Positions 16,960 through 25,002 of a DNA stretch of 41,848 nucleotides are shown here, piece after piece; positions within the stretch are counted from its first letter, which is position 1, and every line of letters starts with the position of its first letter. The position numbers were made by a program, and so were the translations under genes. The stretch is from NCBI GenBank assembly GCA_003483885.1, contig DMXI01000479.1, positions 1 to 41,848 on the forward strand, written 5' to 3'. This DNA comes from Microscillaceae bacterium. GTDB taxonomy: Bacteria; Bacteroidota; Bacteroidia; Cytophagales; Microscillaceae. Below the pieces are notes generated by a model. The model did no database searches, was not told where the DNA came from, and saw only the letters and a program-made list of their open reading frames with translations.

Positions 16960-17282
16960 AATTCATACTTCTTGCTTTGTTTCCACTAATTGATTCACGG
17001 CTAAGTCTAGTGCGAATTTGCAATGCGAGCTTGCTAAGTGAGGCCTAGAAATAACAGGAGATTATCTTGGCTCTAAAACCGCAATACAATTGCTCATAAA
17101 AAGGGAACTCATTATAAATGAGCACCAGTAGAAGGCCTAGAAATAACAGGAGGTTATCTTGGCTCTAAAACCGCAATACAATTGCTCATAAAAAGGGAAC
17201 TCATTATAAATGAGCACCAGTAGAAATCACTCAATCTTTGAAATTCATACTTCTTGCTTTGTTTCCACTAACTGATTCGCGG
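16942..17282. repeat. 59-bp direct repeats enclosing a 92-bp tandem duplication
   Basis: 16942-17000 and 17224-17282 are direct repeats with three differences; the first copy includes the last codons and stop of the AraC gene. Between them 17041-17132 and 17133-17224 are tandem copies of a 92-bp unit with one difference. Each unit has an inverted pair TGCTCAT/ATGAGCA (17091-17097 with 17118-17124; 17183-17189 with 17210-17216). No gene is present in the 365-nt gap 16960-17324 apart from these repeats. Confidence 0.9.
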
Positions 17283-17324
17283 TGTCATTGCTGACCTTTG
17301 TAATGTTCAAAAAACAAACACGCA

Positions 17325-17849
17325 ATGAAACTAAAACACCTTGGATGGATGCTCTTATGCAGCATTATTTCAATCAATGTAAATGCCCAAAATACAACTA
17401 AGCATACCATGGAAACAATTAATCAAGTAGTTACTCAAATGTTTGTCGCCACTGACCAGCGTCAATGGGACCAAGTAGCGTCTACCTTTGCCTCACAAGT
17501 AGTATTAGATTATTCCTCTTTCACCCAACAGCCCGCGGCCACCCTTACTCCTCAGCAAATTACCACTGCCTGGAAAGGAGTTTTACCTGGATTTGAAAGT
17601 ACCCATCATCAGCTAGGGAATTTTCTCACCAAGGTAGAAGGTAACAAAGCCCATATCTTTTGCTATGGCACTGCTACCCATTATCTCAAAGATGAACAAG
17701 GCAATTTGTGGACAGTGGTAGGCAGCTATGACTTTGACCTCCAACAGGAAGGTAGCACCTGGAAAATTACCCATATGAAGTTCAATTTTAAATACCAGTC
17801 AGGTAATGCGTCGCTTCCTCAGAAAGCAATTGCCCGCCTGAAAAAATAA
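17325..17849 (+). CDS. SnoaL-like (NTF2 fold) secreted protein
   Basis: A 174-residue protein with a signal peptide (~1-21, ending NVNAQ) and an NTF2/SnoaL-like domain (~29-155): an N-terminal helix TINQVVTQMFVATDQRQWDQ, then VVLDYSS and the final strands GSYDFDLQQEGSTWKITHMKF. The family includes polyketide cyclases, dehydratases and many binding proteins; no catalytic residue set can be assigned. It starts a likely three-gene operon with the lipoprotein 25 nt downstream and the alpha/beta hydrolase. An in-frame second ATG (17409) would give a cytoplasmic form, but the signal peptide supports 17325. Confidence 0.82.
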   Translation: MKLKHLGWMLLCSIISINVNAQNTTKHTMETINQVVTQMFVATDQRQWDQVASTFASQVVLDYSSFTQQPAATLTPQQITTAWKGVLPGFESTHHQLGNFLTKVEGNKAHIFCYGTATHYLKDEQGNLWTVVGSYDFDLQQEGSTWKITHMKFNFKYQSGNASLPQKAIARLKK

Positions 17850-17874
17850 GCATCACTAAAACACAATACGCCCT

Positions 17875-18420
17875 ATGAAAAAATACCTATTGGTAATGGG
17901 TTTGGTGGGCTTGATGGCTTGCCAAACCTCCGATCCAACTCAAAAAAAATCAACTAAAAAACCTTCTGAAACTATGAATATTCCACAACAAGGTCAAGAA
18001 GTTGGCCAACAGAACAAGGCCACAGTTCGAAAGTTCTTTACGCTTTTGGAGCAGGAAAACATCACGGCTTTTGTGGATTTATTTGCCGAAAATGGACAAC
18101 AAATAAATCCTTATGCTTCGGGGTTGTTCCCGGCAGGTGCCAAGGGCAAAGCTGCCCTCAAAGCCTATTGGGAGCCCGTACCGAGCAATTTTGCCGGGAT
18201 GAAGTTTCCCATCCATGAAATATATGCGATGGAAGACCCCAATATGGTATTTGTGAGATATGCTGGGCAAATCAAACTGAAAAACGATGCTGGCACCTAT
18301 GAAAATGAGTACTACTCTACTTTCAAATTTGATAGCACCGGAAAAATCACGGAATACGTGGAAATTTTTAACCCCATAGTTGCCGCACGTGGCTTTGGAC
18401 TATTAGATAAAATTAAATAA
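17875..18420 (+). CDS. SnoaL-like lipoprotein
   Basis: A 181-residue protein with a lipoprotein signal (GLMAC, lipidated C16), a Lys/Ser/Thr-rich linker and an NTF2/SnoaL-like domain from about residue 45 (KATVRKFFTLLEQENITAFV, DLFAENGQQINPYASG, YYSTFKFDSTGKITEYVEIF). The pattern with WEPV and the closing EIFNP is typical of ketosteroid-isomerase-like SnoaL proteins. The substrate is unknown. It is the middle gene of the 17325-19507 operon, with a 25-nt gap upstream and 4 nt to the hydrolase. Confidence 0.82.
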   Translation: MKKYLLVMGLVGLMACQTSDPTQKKSTKKPSETMNIPQQGQEVGQQNKATVRKFFTLLEQENITAFVDLFAENGQQINPYASGLFPAGAKGKAALKAYWEPVPSNFAGMKFPIHEIYAMEDPNMVFVRYAGQIKLKNDAGTYENEYYSTFKFDSTGKITEYVEIFNPIVAARGFGLLDKIK

Positions 18421-18424
18421 CAAT

Positions 18425-19507
18425 ATGACTACTATTAAGCAAATCCTTATCGGAACACTCATAGCAAGCTTGCTATTCACGGCTTGTCAGCCAAGTTCTG
18501 ACAAGTCTAACAATACAACAGATACCGATTCAACAACTCAAGAGGCTAAAGCAAATACGCCTTCTCCTCGATACTTAAAATCAACAAACAAACGCATGGA
18601 AAAAGTAACTTTTAAAAGCGAAGGATTGAACCTTACCGGAAACTTATATTACCCCAAAGGATACGAAGCGGGCAAGGCTTATCCAGCCTTGGTAGTATCG
18701 GGTAGCTGGACTACAGTAAAAGAACAAATGGCGGGCTTGTATGCCCAAAAACTCGCCGAACAGGGCTTTATCACTTTGGCTTTTGATTTTCGCAACTTTG
18801 GCGAAAGCGAAGGTGAACCTCGCTTCTATGAAAGCCCAGCCCTGAAAACGGTAGATGTAAAAAACGCGGTGAGCTTTTTAGAAACATTACCTGAGGTATC
18901 GAAAGCACAAATTGGCGCTTTTGGAGTATGTGCTGGGGCGATGTATACTTTGATGGCCGCGGCTGATGACAATCGCATCAAAGCAGTGGCTACCGTAGCT
19001 TCCTGGCTACACGATGCCGAAGCGGTCAAGCTTTTTTATGGTGGAGAAGAAGGTGTACAAGCCAAAATAAATGCCGCCAAAGCAGCCAAGGAAAAGTATG
19101 CTCAAAGCGGCGAAGTAACCTGCATTCCTTCTATTTCTACTACTGACAAAAGCGCGGCCATGTTTGGGCCTTATGATTATTACCTCAACCCCGAGCGAGG
19201 AGCCATTGCACAATGGAGTGCCGATAAGTTTGCGGTGATGTCTTGGGAAGATTGGTTGACCGCCAATCCTATGCCTAGCGCCAGCAAGATCAAAGCACCT
19301 ACATTGATGGTACATTCCGATGGAGCAGTGTTGCCCGACTACACCAAAAAGTTTTACGAAAAACTAGGCACCGCCGACAAAAAACTCCACTGGATGAAAA
19401 CCGAATTGGAATCTCCTTATCACCAGTTTAACTATTATGACCAGGATGCTGAAGTGAGTGAATCAGTAAAAGAAGTAACAAGCTGGTTTCAGGCAAAATT
19501 GAAGTAA
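18425..19507 (+). CDS. Lipoprotein alpha/beta hydrolase (dienelactone-hydrolase-like)
   Basis: A 360-residue protein with a lipobox LFTAC (C21), a polar linker and an alpha/beta-hydrolase fold from ~60. The oxyanion region is VSGSWTTVKEQ, the strand motif is DFRNFGESEG (121-130) and the nucleophile elbow is G-V-C169-A-G171. A cysteine thus stands where serine is usual, as in dienelactone hydrolases. VHSDGAVLPDY carries the likely acid and SPYHQFNYYDQ the histidine. A cap-like insertion lies at ~195-270. It probably acts on a small ester or lactone in the periplasm, together with the two SnoaL-like proteins (inference). A strong terminator follows. Confidence 0.85.
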   Translation: MTTIKQILIGTLIASLLFTACQPSSDKSNNTTDTDSTTQEAKANTPSPRYLKSTNKRMEKVTFKSEGLNLTGNLYYPKGYEAGKAYPALVVSGSWTTVKEQMAGLYAQKLAEQGFITLAFDFRNFGESEGEPRFYESPALKTVDVKNAVSFLETLPEVSKAQIGAFGVCAGAMYTLMAAADDNRIKAVATVASWLHDAEAVKLFYGGEEGVQAKINAAKAAKEKYAQSGEVTCIPSISTTDKSAAMFGPYDYYLNPERGAIAQWSADKFAVMSWEDWLTANPMPSASKIKAPTLMVHSDGAVLPDYTKKFYEKLGTADKKLHWMKTELESPYHQFNYYDQDAEVSESVKEVTSWFQAKLK

Positions 19508-19530
19508 ATCATATCGCAAAAAACTTCTTC

Positions 19531-19567
19531 AAAGCTCCGTGTATGTTTGCACGGAGCTTTATTTTTT
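19531..19567. terminator. Intrinsic terminator of the SnoaL/hydrolase operon
   Basis: AAAGCTCCGTG (19531-19541) pairs perfectly with CACGGAGCTTT (19550-19560) across 8 nt, then ATTTTTT follows. It lies between convergent genes and may also serve the minus-strand gene ending at 19578. Confidence 0.85.
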
Positions 19568-19577
19568 GAAGCAGTAA

Positions 19578-20468
19578 TTATTTTTGTAAATACTTCGCCA
19601 GGTAGCCACTTTTGGCTAAAAAGCTATCAAAGTCCTGAATGTTCAGTATAGCTCTTATAGCCTCCTTTTTATCTGATGCTTGTTGGTAATAAGCTTTACA
19701 TATTTGATACCCCATCCAGTAGCCTAAATCTTTGGGGCGGCCTTTTTTTCTTCCGCGGGTTCCATACAACCAACCTCGGTACTTGGTATCATTCATTATT
19801 TTTACAAATTCAGCACAGAGTTCGGCTTCATGCGCATTGCCATAAACAAAGGTAGCGGTATTGATGTGCTTACCCGCAATCAACTCTCCTAAAAAATCCG
19901 CGCTTCCTTCCTTGATACTTGTTTCTAACAATGAATACCGCTTTCTGGGGTATTTTTGGTTAAAATGAATGAGCTCATGGGCTACTATAAAAGGAATTTC
20001 TTCAATGTTTTGTTGTTTCTCAACGCCAATGATTAACCCATGCTTTGAGATAGTGCCTCCCGTATTGAAAGCACCAATAATAAAATAAGTTGTCGGGAAA
20101 ACTGCCTTGGGGTACAATTCTTTGAAGTTTTGAAAAGCTTTCAGAATGGGTGGGTATTGAGCTTTTACCTTGAGAGAGTTTTCACGGATTGCGGCATAAG
20201 ATGCTTTCTTTTTTCTAACAATTCTATTCAGTTGTTTACCGTTTTTGATCCTAAAAGGGACAAAGTCTTTCAAACCAGGACTTCCCTCCTTCATGTATTG
20301 GTTAAACGGATTTTTAACAGAGGACATTTGGTCAAAAGCTTGCCAAAATCGGGCAATGTCGCTGTCTATAAATTGGGCTTTGGTGGGGTCACTTACCAAT
20401 GATCCTTGTGAAAACCCGGTGCTCACTGTACCATAGGCAAGTATTAGCATCCATAATAACTTTTTCAT
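19578..20468 (-). CDS. Exported putative Zn-dependent protease (DUF2268-like)
   Basis: A 296-residue protein with a signal peptide (~1-20). The zinc motif HELIH (H164-E165-x2-H168) lies in IPFIVAHELIHFNQ, and a downstream glutamate in IKEGSADFLGELIAG (E187) is a probable third ligand. This is the gluzincin arrangement used by DUF2268 predicted metallopeptidases. The C-terminal part is helical (GYWMGYQICKAYYQ, then IRAILNIQDFDSFLAKSGY). The substrate is unknown. It is followed downstream by the shared terminator. The next minus-strand gene upstream begins at 21475 and ends 98 nt before this one. Confidence 0.78.
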   Translation of the reverse strand: MKKLLWMLILAYGTVSTGFSQGSLVSDPTKAQFIDSDIARFWQAFDQMSSVKNPFNQYMKEGSPGLKDFVPFRIKNGKQLNRIVRKKKASYAAIRENSLKVKAQYPPILKAFQNFKELYPKAVFPTTYFIIGAFNTGGTISKHGLIIGVEKQQNIEEIPFIVAHELIHFNQKYPRKRYSLLETSIKEGSADFLGELIAGKHINTATFVYGNAHEAELCAEFVKIMNDTKYRGWLYGTRGRKKGRPKDLGYWMGYQICKAYYQQASDKKEAIRAILNIQDFDSFLAKSGYLAKYLQK

Positions 20469-20566
20469 GATCGTTCAATTTAAGGTTATATGTTAAACAT
20501 TCTAATTTGTTTAACTAGGAAACTAAAACTTACCTAAAGGTTGCGCATCCGTTCATCAAAACCCAC

Positions 20567-21475
20567 TTACTCTTTAAAACGAATCGTATTGATCAATTCA
20601 GTAAATGCCTTTTTATCAAAATCTCCTGCCATTTGCATGCCTTGTGATACTACCATAGCTTCTCTATTTTGTATGATAGTCACCACCAAATGAGCCGTGG
20701 CTTCGTCTTTTATTTTGCCTTTAGCCACAATTTCGTAAGCTTGATAACCATTTACTTTTTTTGTTTGACTACTGATCACTTTGGTGAGGACAATCCCATA
20801 TTTGGACGTTTCTAAAATTGCTTGCTTTGCTAGTTCTTCCAGCGAACTGGATACATTTCCTGGTAAAGGAGTCAATAACAAAAATTGTTTATTTTGCCCT
20901 GCCTTCCCTTCTTCCTCTTTGGGTAAATATAAATACATATTGCTGGTATATTGCTTAAACTTCAACGTTGTGTGAGTATCGTCTAATCGGAAGGGAGCAT
21001 GTCCAAATGGGTCAATTTTATGATCTTTTTTGTACTGTGCAGTAAAAATAGATTTTTTCAATTGTTGTCCGAGTGTTTTATCAACCAAAGCATAATTGGC
21101 CATTAAAGAGATTGAAAACGTGGAATCTCCAAATACTAGCTGATGACTGGCCAAAGGTTCAGCACCCTTGATATGCGCATATATAGCAGGATATCCATCA
21201 ATTGTTAATTTTTGGAAGTCTAATACTTGAACCCCTTTGGCCTCAAAGTTTTCTTTTTTGTAATTGCGGGTATTTGAATAGAAATTGCCTCCATCCAAAT
21301 CCATGATTTGAATTGCTCCGTTTTCTCCTATCTGAAATCCAGTAAAGTTTTTACCTGGTATAGCCCCTTCAGGTGGCGTCATCCATACTTTAGTACCTGG
21401 CACATTGACTTTTTTCTGGCTATAACCAATCAAGCTGATCACTAAAAATATAATGATAAATCCTACTTTTTTCAT
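20567..21475 (-). CDS. Secreted protein of unknown function
   Basis: A 302-residue protein with a signal peptide (~1-19, ending GYSQ). It is beta-rich and has two related halves: each has a stretch like a PsbP/DUF1795-type fold (FTGFQIGENGAIQIMDLDG near 44, and NMYLYLPKEEEGKAGQNKQF near 180 followed by VNGYQAYEIVAKGKI). No catalytic motif is recognised. A good Bacteroidota promoter precedes it on the minus strand (21500-21527). It is divergent from the Crp-type regulator, whose ATG is 54 nt away, so shared control is possible. The function is left open. Confidence 0.7.
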   Translation of the reverse strand: MKKVGFIIIFLVISLIGYSQKKVNVPGTKVWMTPPEGAIPGKNFTGFQIGENGAIQIMDLDGGNFYSNTRNYKKENFEAKGVQVLDFQKLTIDGYPAIYAHIKGAEPLASHQLVFGDSTFSISLMANYALVDKTLGQQLKKSIFTAQYKKDHKIDPFGHAPFRLDDTHTTLKFKQYTSNMYLYLPKEEEGKAGQNKQFLLLTPLPGNVSSSLEELAKQAILETSKYGIVLTKVISSQTKKVNGYQAYEIVAKGKIKDEATAHLVVTIIQNREAMVVSQGMQMAGDFDKKAFTELINTIRFKE

Positions 21476-21499
21476 GTTTGATTTTTATTTTGTTTGTCA

Positions 21500-21527
21500 C
21501 AAAGATACGTGAATTTATATACACCAA
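21500..21527 (-). promoter_or_regulatory. Bacteroidota promoter TTG-N17-TATCTTTG
   Basis: Read on the minus strand, TTG (21527-21525), 17 nt and TATCTTTG (21507-21500) match the -33/-7 consensus of Bacteroidota primary sigma factor. The ATG of the secreted protein is 25 nt beyond the -7 box. It lies in the divergent gap with the Crp-type gene. Confidence 0.65.
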
Positions 21528-21528
21528 T

Positions 21529-22110
21529 ATGACTACTACCCTCCAACAATATTTCAACGCCATCTCTCCCATCAGTCCGAAAACCTGGGAAGCCATTGAG
21601 CCACTGTTTCAACCTGCCAATTTACCAGCCGAAACCTATTTTGTAAAGCAAAATGTTATTGCCAAAGAAATGGCTTTTTTAGAGTCGGGTTGTGTGCGGG
21701 CTTTTTTTACCAACGCTGAAGGCAAAGAATACAATAAACAGTTTTTTGTGGGTCCTAGTATTATTGGGCCATATACTTCTCTCTTGCAAGGTACTCCGAA
21801 CCTCATTCCTCAACAGGCCTTGACCGATTGCAAAATATGGGTGGCCAACTATCAGGCATTGGAACAGCAATATGCCGAATTTCACGATTTGGAACGGCTC
21901 GCCCGAAAAATAGCGGAGTATTATTTTTTAGAAAAGGAACGCAAAGAACTTGAGATGGCGCTCCAGGACGCGACACAAAGGTATTTTAATTTTCGGCAGC
22001 AGTTTCCTACCCTGGAGCAATTGATTCCTCAATATCATATTGCATCCTATTTGGGTATCTCGGCTACTCAATTGAGTCGCATTCGCCGAAAACTCACTGA
22101 TCAAGCCTAA
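21529..22110 (+). CDS. Crp/Fnr-family transcriptional regulator
   Basis: A 193-residue protein from the ATG at 21529; an in-frame TTG at 21478 would add 17 unlikely residues and run over the divergent promoter. Residues ~10-115 are a cyclic-nucleotide-binding-like beta roll (LPAETYFVKQNVIAKEMAFL, ESGCVRAFF, EYNKQFFVGPSIIGPY). The C-terminal part has a dimer helix and a short HTH (LEQLIPQYHIASYLGISATQ, LSRIRRKL). The key residues of a cAMP pocket are not seen, so another ligand is likely. An ATTTAC-N4-GTAAAT palindrome lies 10 nt after the stop and before the next gene, a probable binding site. Confidence 0.85.
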   Translation: MTTTLQQYFNAISPISPKTWEAIEPLFQPANLPAETYFVKQNVIAKEMAFLESGCVRAFFTNAEGKEYNKQFFVGPSIIGPYTSLLQGTPNLIPQQALTDCKIWVANYQALEQQYAEFHDLERLARKIAEYYFLEKERKELEMALQDATQRYFNFRQQFPTLEQLIPQYHIASYLGISATQLSRIRRKLTDQA

Positions 22111-22120
22111 GCCAGCCTTT

Positions 22121-22165
22121 ATTTACCTATGTAAATGACATTGGCCTGGCACTCCCTTAATTTTG
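22121..22165 (+). promoter_or_regulatory. Crp-type palindrome and -7 box
   Basis: ATTTACctatGTAAAT (22121-22136) is a perfect 6-4-6 palindrome of Crp/Fnr character. TAATTTTG (22158-22165), an exact -7 consensus, follows 21 nt later, and the ATG of the next gene is at 22197. The palindrome ends at about -43 from a start point near 22173, a place fitting activation by the Crp-type protein encoded upstream (inference). Confidence 0.6.
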
Positions 22166-22196
22166 TCGTAAAGTTTTGAAATTAAAATCAACGACA

Positions 22197-23315
22197 ATGA
22201 AAACTAAGGCACATTTTTCTCTAAAAACAGGTTTCTTCAAAGGGTTGTTCATCATCAGCTTCAGCATTTTATTCTCCTCCTGCTCGCTTAAGCCAATGGC
22301 TTGGAAGCCTCCCACTAAACCTGCATTCAAAGGAGTATTGACACTCAATAATGAATTGCAACATAGCCAAAAAATAGACCTTAAGGGTTGGTATGGTCCT
22401 GAAGATATTGTGATGGATGAGGCGGGCAACTTGTACTGTGGGGTACATAAAGGAAGTAATGATTTCAGCGATGGTAAAATACTGAAAATCAGTCCAAAAG
22501 GCCAGGTCGAGACCTTTTATGAGGCCGGTTCCTGGGTAGCAGGACTACACTTTGACCAACACCAAAACCTAGTAGCCCTCAGTCATCGTCAGGGTCTCAT
22601 TCGCATTGCCCCTGACAAAACGGTAACAGTACTGGCTGATAGAGACGAAAAAGGGCAAAGGTTTCTGATTCCCAATGGTTTGGATATTTCTTCTGAGGGG
22701 ATTATTTACTTCTCTAATACCTCCTATAAAGCACCTTATAGCCTGAAATATGGAAAAAAACTCATTTTAGAAATGAAGCCTCAAGGTGGCTTGTATGCTT
22801 ATAACCCGCGCACCCAAAAGGTCACTACCCTTATTCAAGGTACCTATTTTGGCAACGGAGTGGTACTTTCAAAAAATGAAGACTTTCTACTCTTGACTGA
22901 AACTTCTCGCTACCGCGTTGTACGTTATTGGCTCAAAGGGGCTAAGCAAGGTACCCAAGAGGTGTTTATGGATAACCTGCCTGGTTTTCCCAATGGCATC
23001 TCCATCAGAAAAGACGGTAGCTTTTGGCTAGGTTTTACTACCAAAAGAAATGATGCTTTGGACAAAATTCACTACAAAACCGGCACAAAAAAAATGGTCT
23101 ATGCCCTGCCTGGTTTTCTGCAACCTAAACCCGAACAATTTGGTATGGTCTTACAGGTTTCGGAAAAAGGTAAAATCATGCGGGCATTGTTTGACCCCAG
23201 CGGACAACAAGTGCCAGAAGCTGGTGCAGTCAAAGAATACCAGGGCAAACTATACCTTGGTGGAGATGTGGTGCCTTATATTACTACTTATGCCTTGCAA
23301 ACAGTGTATAAGTAG
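22197..23315 (+). CDS. Strictosidine-synthase/SMP-30-like propeller lipoprotein
   Basis: A 372-residue protein from the ATG at 22197 (a TTG 21 nt upstream is less likely). Lipobox LFSSC gives C29. The body is a six-bladed propeller of the strictosidine-synthase/gluconolactonase group, with GPEDIVMDEAGNLYCGVHKG, IPNGLDISSEGIIYFSNTS, GNGVVLSKNEDFLLLTETSR and GFPNGISIRKDGSFWLGFTT as blade landmarks. Homologous proteins act as lactonases or esterases; plant-type strictosidine synthesis is not implied. The preceding palindrome suggests control by the adjacent Crp-type regulator. Confidence 0.85.
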   Translation: MKTKAHFSLKTGFFKGLFIISFSILFSSCSLKPMAWKPPTKPAFKGVLTLNNELQHSQKIDLKGWYGPEDIVMDEAGNLYCGVHKGSNDFSDGKILKISPKGQVETFYEAGSWVAGLHFDQHQNLVALSHRQGLIRIAPDKTVTVLADRDEKGQRFLIPNGLDISSEGIIYFSNTSYKAPYSLKYGKKLILEMKPQGGLYAYNPRTQKVTTLIQGTYFGNGVVLSKNEDFLLLTETSRYRVVRYWLKGAKQGTQEVFMDNLPGFPNGISIRKDGSFWLGFTTKRNDALDKIHYKTGTKKMVYALPGFLQPKPEQFGMVLQVSEKGKIMRALFDPSGQQVPEAGAVKEYQGKLYLGGDVVPYITTYALQTVYK

Positions 23316-23356
23316 CTCAAGACGCAGTCTGTTCGGAATCTACTTATTCTAATGGC

Positions 23357-23440
23357 CCCGATGAAAATCGGGATTTACAACTAAATAGCTCAATTGTTAT
23401 ATGATTACGCAACGCATCACAGAACAATTGAGTTGTAAAT
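23357..23440. terminator. Composite hairpins between convergent genes
   Basis: CCCGAT-GAAA-ATCGGG (23357-23372) is a tight hairpin. Directly after it ATTTACAA (23373-23380) and CTCAATTGTT (23389-23398) pair with AACAATTGAG (23423-23432) and TTGTAAAT (23433-23440), giving an 18-bp stem with an 8-nt bulge. It lies between the propeller gene and the convergent MarR gene, so a bidirectional terminator is the simplest reading, although T-tracts are poor. Confidence 0.5.
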
Positions 23441-23495
23441 TCTGGTTCTGCCAGGGTCATAGAATTAAAGTTATCTACGTAACACCAATAAGCAA

Positions 23496-23939
23496 TTATT
23501 TTTTAGTGTATACTTCGCCTTCTTCTACGATTTTCTGCACTTGAGTAATTACTTCAAAAAATGTTTTGAGCTTTTCGGGGGGTACGGCCTGTTGTACGGC
23601 ATGGTTAAACTGCAATACAGTTTGGCGGGCATCTTCTCGCCCCGCTTTTCCCTTGTCAGTCAAGAAAATTCTAAAGAAGCGGCGATCTTTGGTGTCTTGC
23701 ACTTTGTAAATCAGCCCTTCATTTTCCATATTTTTCAAGGTTCGGGTAATACTACGTGCTTCCAACCCAAGCAAAGGAGCTATTTTGGTAGAAGGAGTGC
23801 CTTCTTCCAAATCTATGTTCAATAAAATATATCCTACCGATACTGTTACATTAAATCTGGCTGCTTCGGCATTGTACATTCGAGCAATGGCATGCCAAGT
23901 AGCCTTTATATGAAAATCTATAGTCTCTTCTGGCTTCAT
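23496..23939 (-). CDS. MarR-family transcriptional regulator
   Basis: A 147-residue winged-helix protein from the ATG at 23939. The upstream in-frame ATG at 23996 is rejected because it lies inside a 34-bp palindrome. The MarR core is visible: VSVGYILLNIDLEEGTPS, recognition helix region LGLEARSITRTLKNMENEGL and wing DTKDRRFFRIFLTDKGK. MarR proteins act as dimers, repress their own gene and neighbours and respond to small ligands. The palindrome at 23979-24012 is the likely operator. The nearest other gene is the SGNH lipoprotein, which ends 72 nt upstream on the same strand. Confidence 0.88.
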   Translation of the reverse strand: MKPEETIDFHIKATWHAIARMYNAEAARFNVTVSVGYILLNIDLEEGTPSTKIAPLLGLEARSITRTLKNMENEGLIYKVQDTKDRRFFRIFLTDKGKAGREDARQTVLQFNHAVQQAVPPEKLKTFFEVITQVQKIVEEGEVYTKK

Positions 23940-23978
23940 TCGTTTCGTATTATTCTCTAATAGATAACTTGCAAAATA

Positions 23979-24012
23979 GCAAAAAATATTGTGCATGCAT
24001 ACTATTTTTTGC
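23979..24012. promoter_or_regulatory. 34-bp palindrome, probable MarR operator
   Basis: The arms GCAAAAAATA (23979-23988) and TATTTTTTGC (24003-24012) are perfect inverted repeats. The centre contains TGCATGCA, and over all 34 positions only two symmetric pairs fail. It lies 40 nt upstream of the MarR ATG, fitting autoregulation. Confidence 0.65.
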
Positions 24013-24067
24013 CTACAACGTATGAATAAAGCCCTGAAGCCCCATTTTATTCCTAAAAAAACGATGA

Positions 24068-24895
24068 CTAATAACCCAGATCATTCCAAAACTCCTTGCG
24101 ATCCAATACTACTTTTTGAATGATTTTCTCAATTTGCCCCAGTTCGATAGGGTTTAAAGGACAGGTAGCCAGATGTCGGATTGGTAACGCATTGTAGATA
24201 GAAGTATAAAATACCATTGCCGTAATGTAAGACCCTACTTTGGTAGGGTGACTACGATCGCTCTCCCAAAGCTGTAAGCGATGATTTTGGCTATGTACTT
24301 GTTGCCAAACGTTGCCTACTGGAGCAATCTCGCATTTCACTTCATCGGCAATCATTTTATGTACTCTAGTAAGGGTACTTTGTGCTTCTTCAGAATTGGC
24401 AAAGCGTTCAAAGTATCTTTTGTTTCCCAGTTTTACATTCGATGTTCTGGAATACTCACGCGCCCAAAACAAAAACAGCAATAAATTACTTTTTTCGGCT
24501 TTTGACCAACGATGCAGCGACCGAATTGCTTCAAACATTTGGTCTTGGTTGGTGAGTGGAGTGGTACTTTGTTCTTGCAGCACAATCCAATCAAAGGCTT
24601 CGCGCCGAATCAAAGACTCAAGTGATTCATTTTTACTATGATCGGTCAGCCGTACCCCTCCTCTGGCCACGGTTTGCACTGTAGCTTTTTTTCCATTCAG
24701 AGAAGATAGCTTGGCGAACACTTTTGGTAAAGCATTGTAATAAGTGTAGCTATTTCCCAAAAACAGCACTTTAATGCTCTTTTGAGAAGATTTGGCTTTA
24801 ATAGGTAAGCTTTCGTGTGATTCAGAAGGTTGCGTATGGCAACCTACCAAAAGAATGCCCAGAATAATGTTATAAAAAAGCAGTCGTGATGTCAT
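24068..24895 (-). CDS. SGNH/GDSL-type hydrolase lipoprotein
   Basis: A 275-residue protein with a lipobox LLVGC (C19). SGNH-fold motifs are: block I FLGNSYTYYNALP (S49 as nucleophile), ARGGVRL near 80 (block II Gly), WIVLQEQSTTP (~103-113) in the place of block III, and ESDRSHPTKVGSY (D213, H216) as block V. Proteins of this group act as esterases or carbohydrate acetyl-esterases at the cell surface. Substrate unknown. It is divergent from the Wzi/RemB-like gene (107 nt between start codons) and may share regulation with it. Confidence 0.8.
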   Translation of the reverse strand: MTSRLLFYNIILGILLVGCHTQPSESHESLPIKAKSSQKSIKVLFLGNSYTYYNALPKVFAKLSSLNGKKATVQTVARGGVRLTDHSKNESLESLIRREAFDWIVLQEQSTTPLTNQDQMFEAIRSLHRWSKAEKSNLLLFLFWAREYSRTSNVKLGNKRYFERFANSEEAQSTLTRVHKMIADEVKCEIAPVGNVWQQVHSQNHRLQLWESDRSHPTKVGSYITAMVFYTSIYNALPIRHLATCPLNPIELGQIEKIIQKVVLDRKEFWNDLGY

Positions 24896-25002
24896 TACTA
24901 TTAATTTGTGGTCCCCTTATAATATAAACATAAATTTACATCATAAGATTAAAAAACTCCTAAATTCGTTCATTGTTAGATTATAAGTTTATAATTTTTC
25001 TT

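Noticed and set aside
22197..23315. True alkaloid-forming strictosidine synthase
   Set aside because: Bacterial members of this propeller family are generally lactonase- or esterase-like, and no alkaloid pathway genes are nearby.
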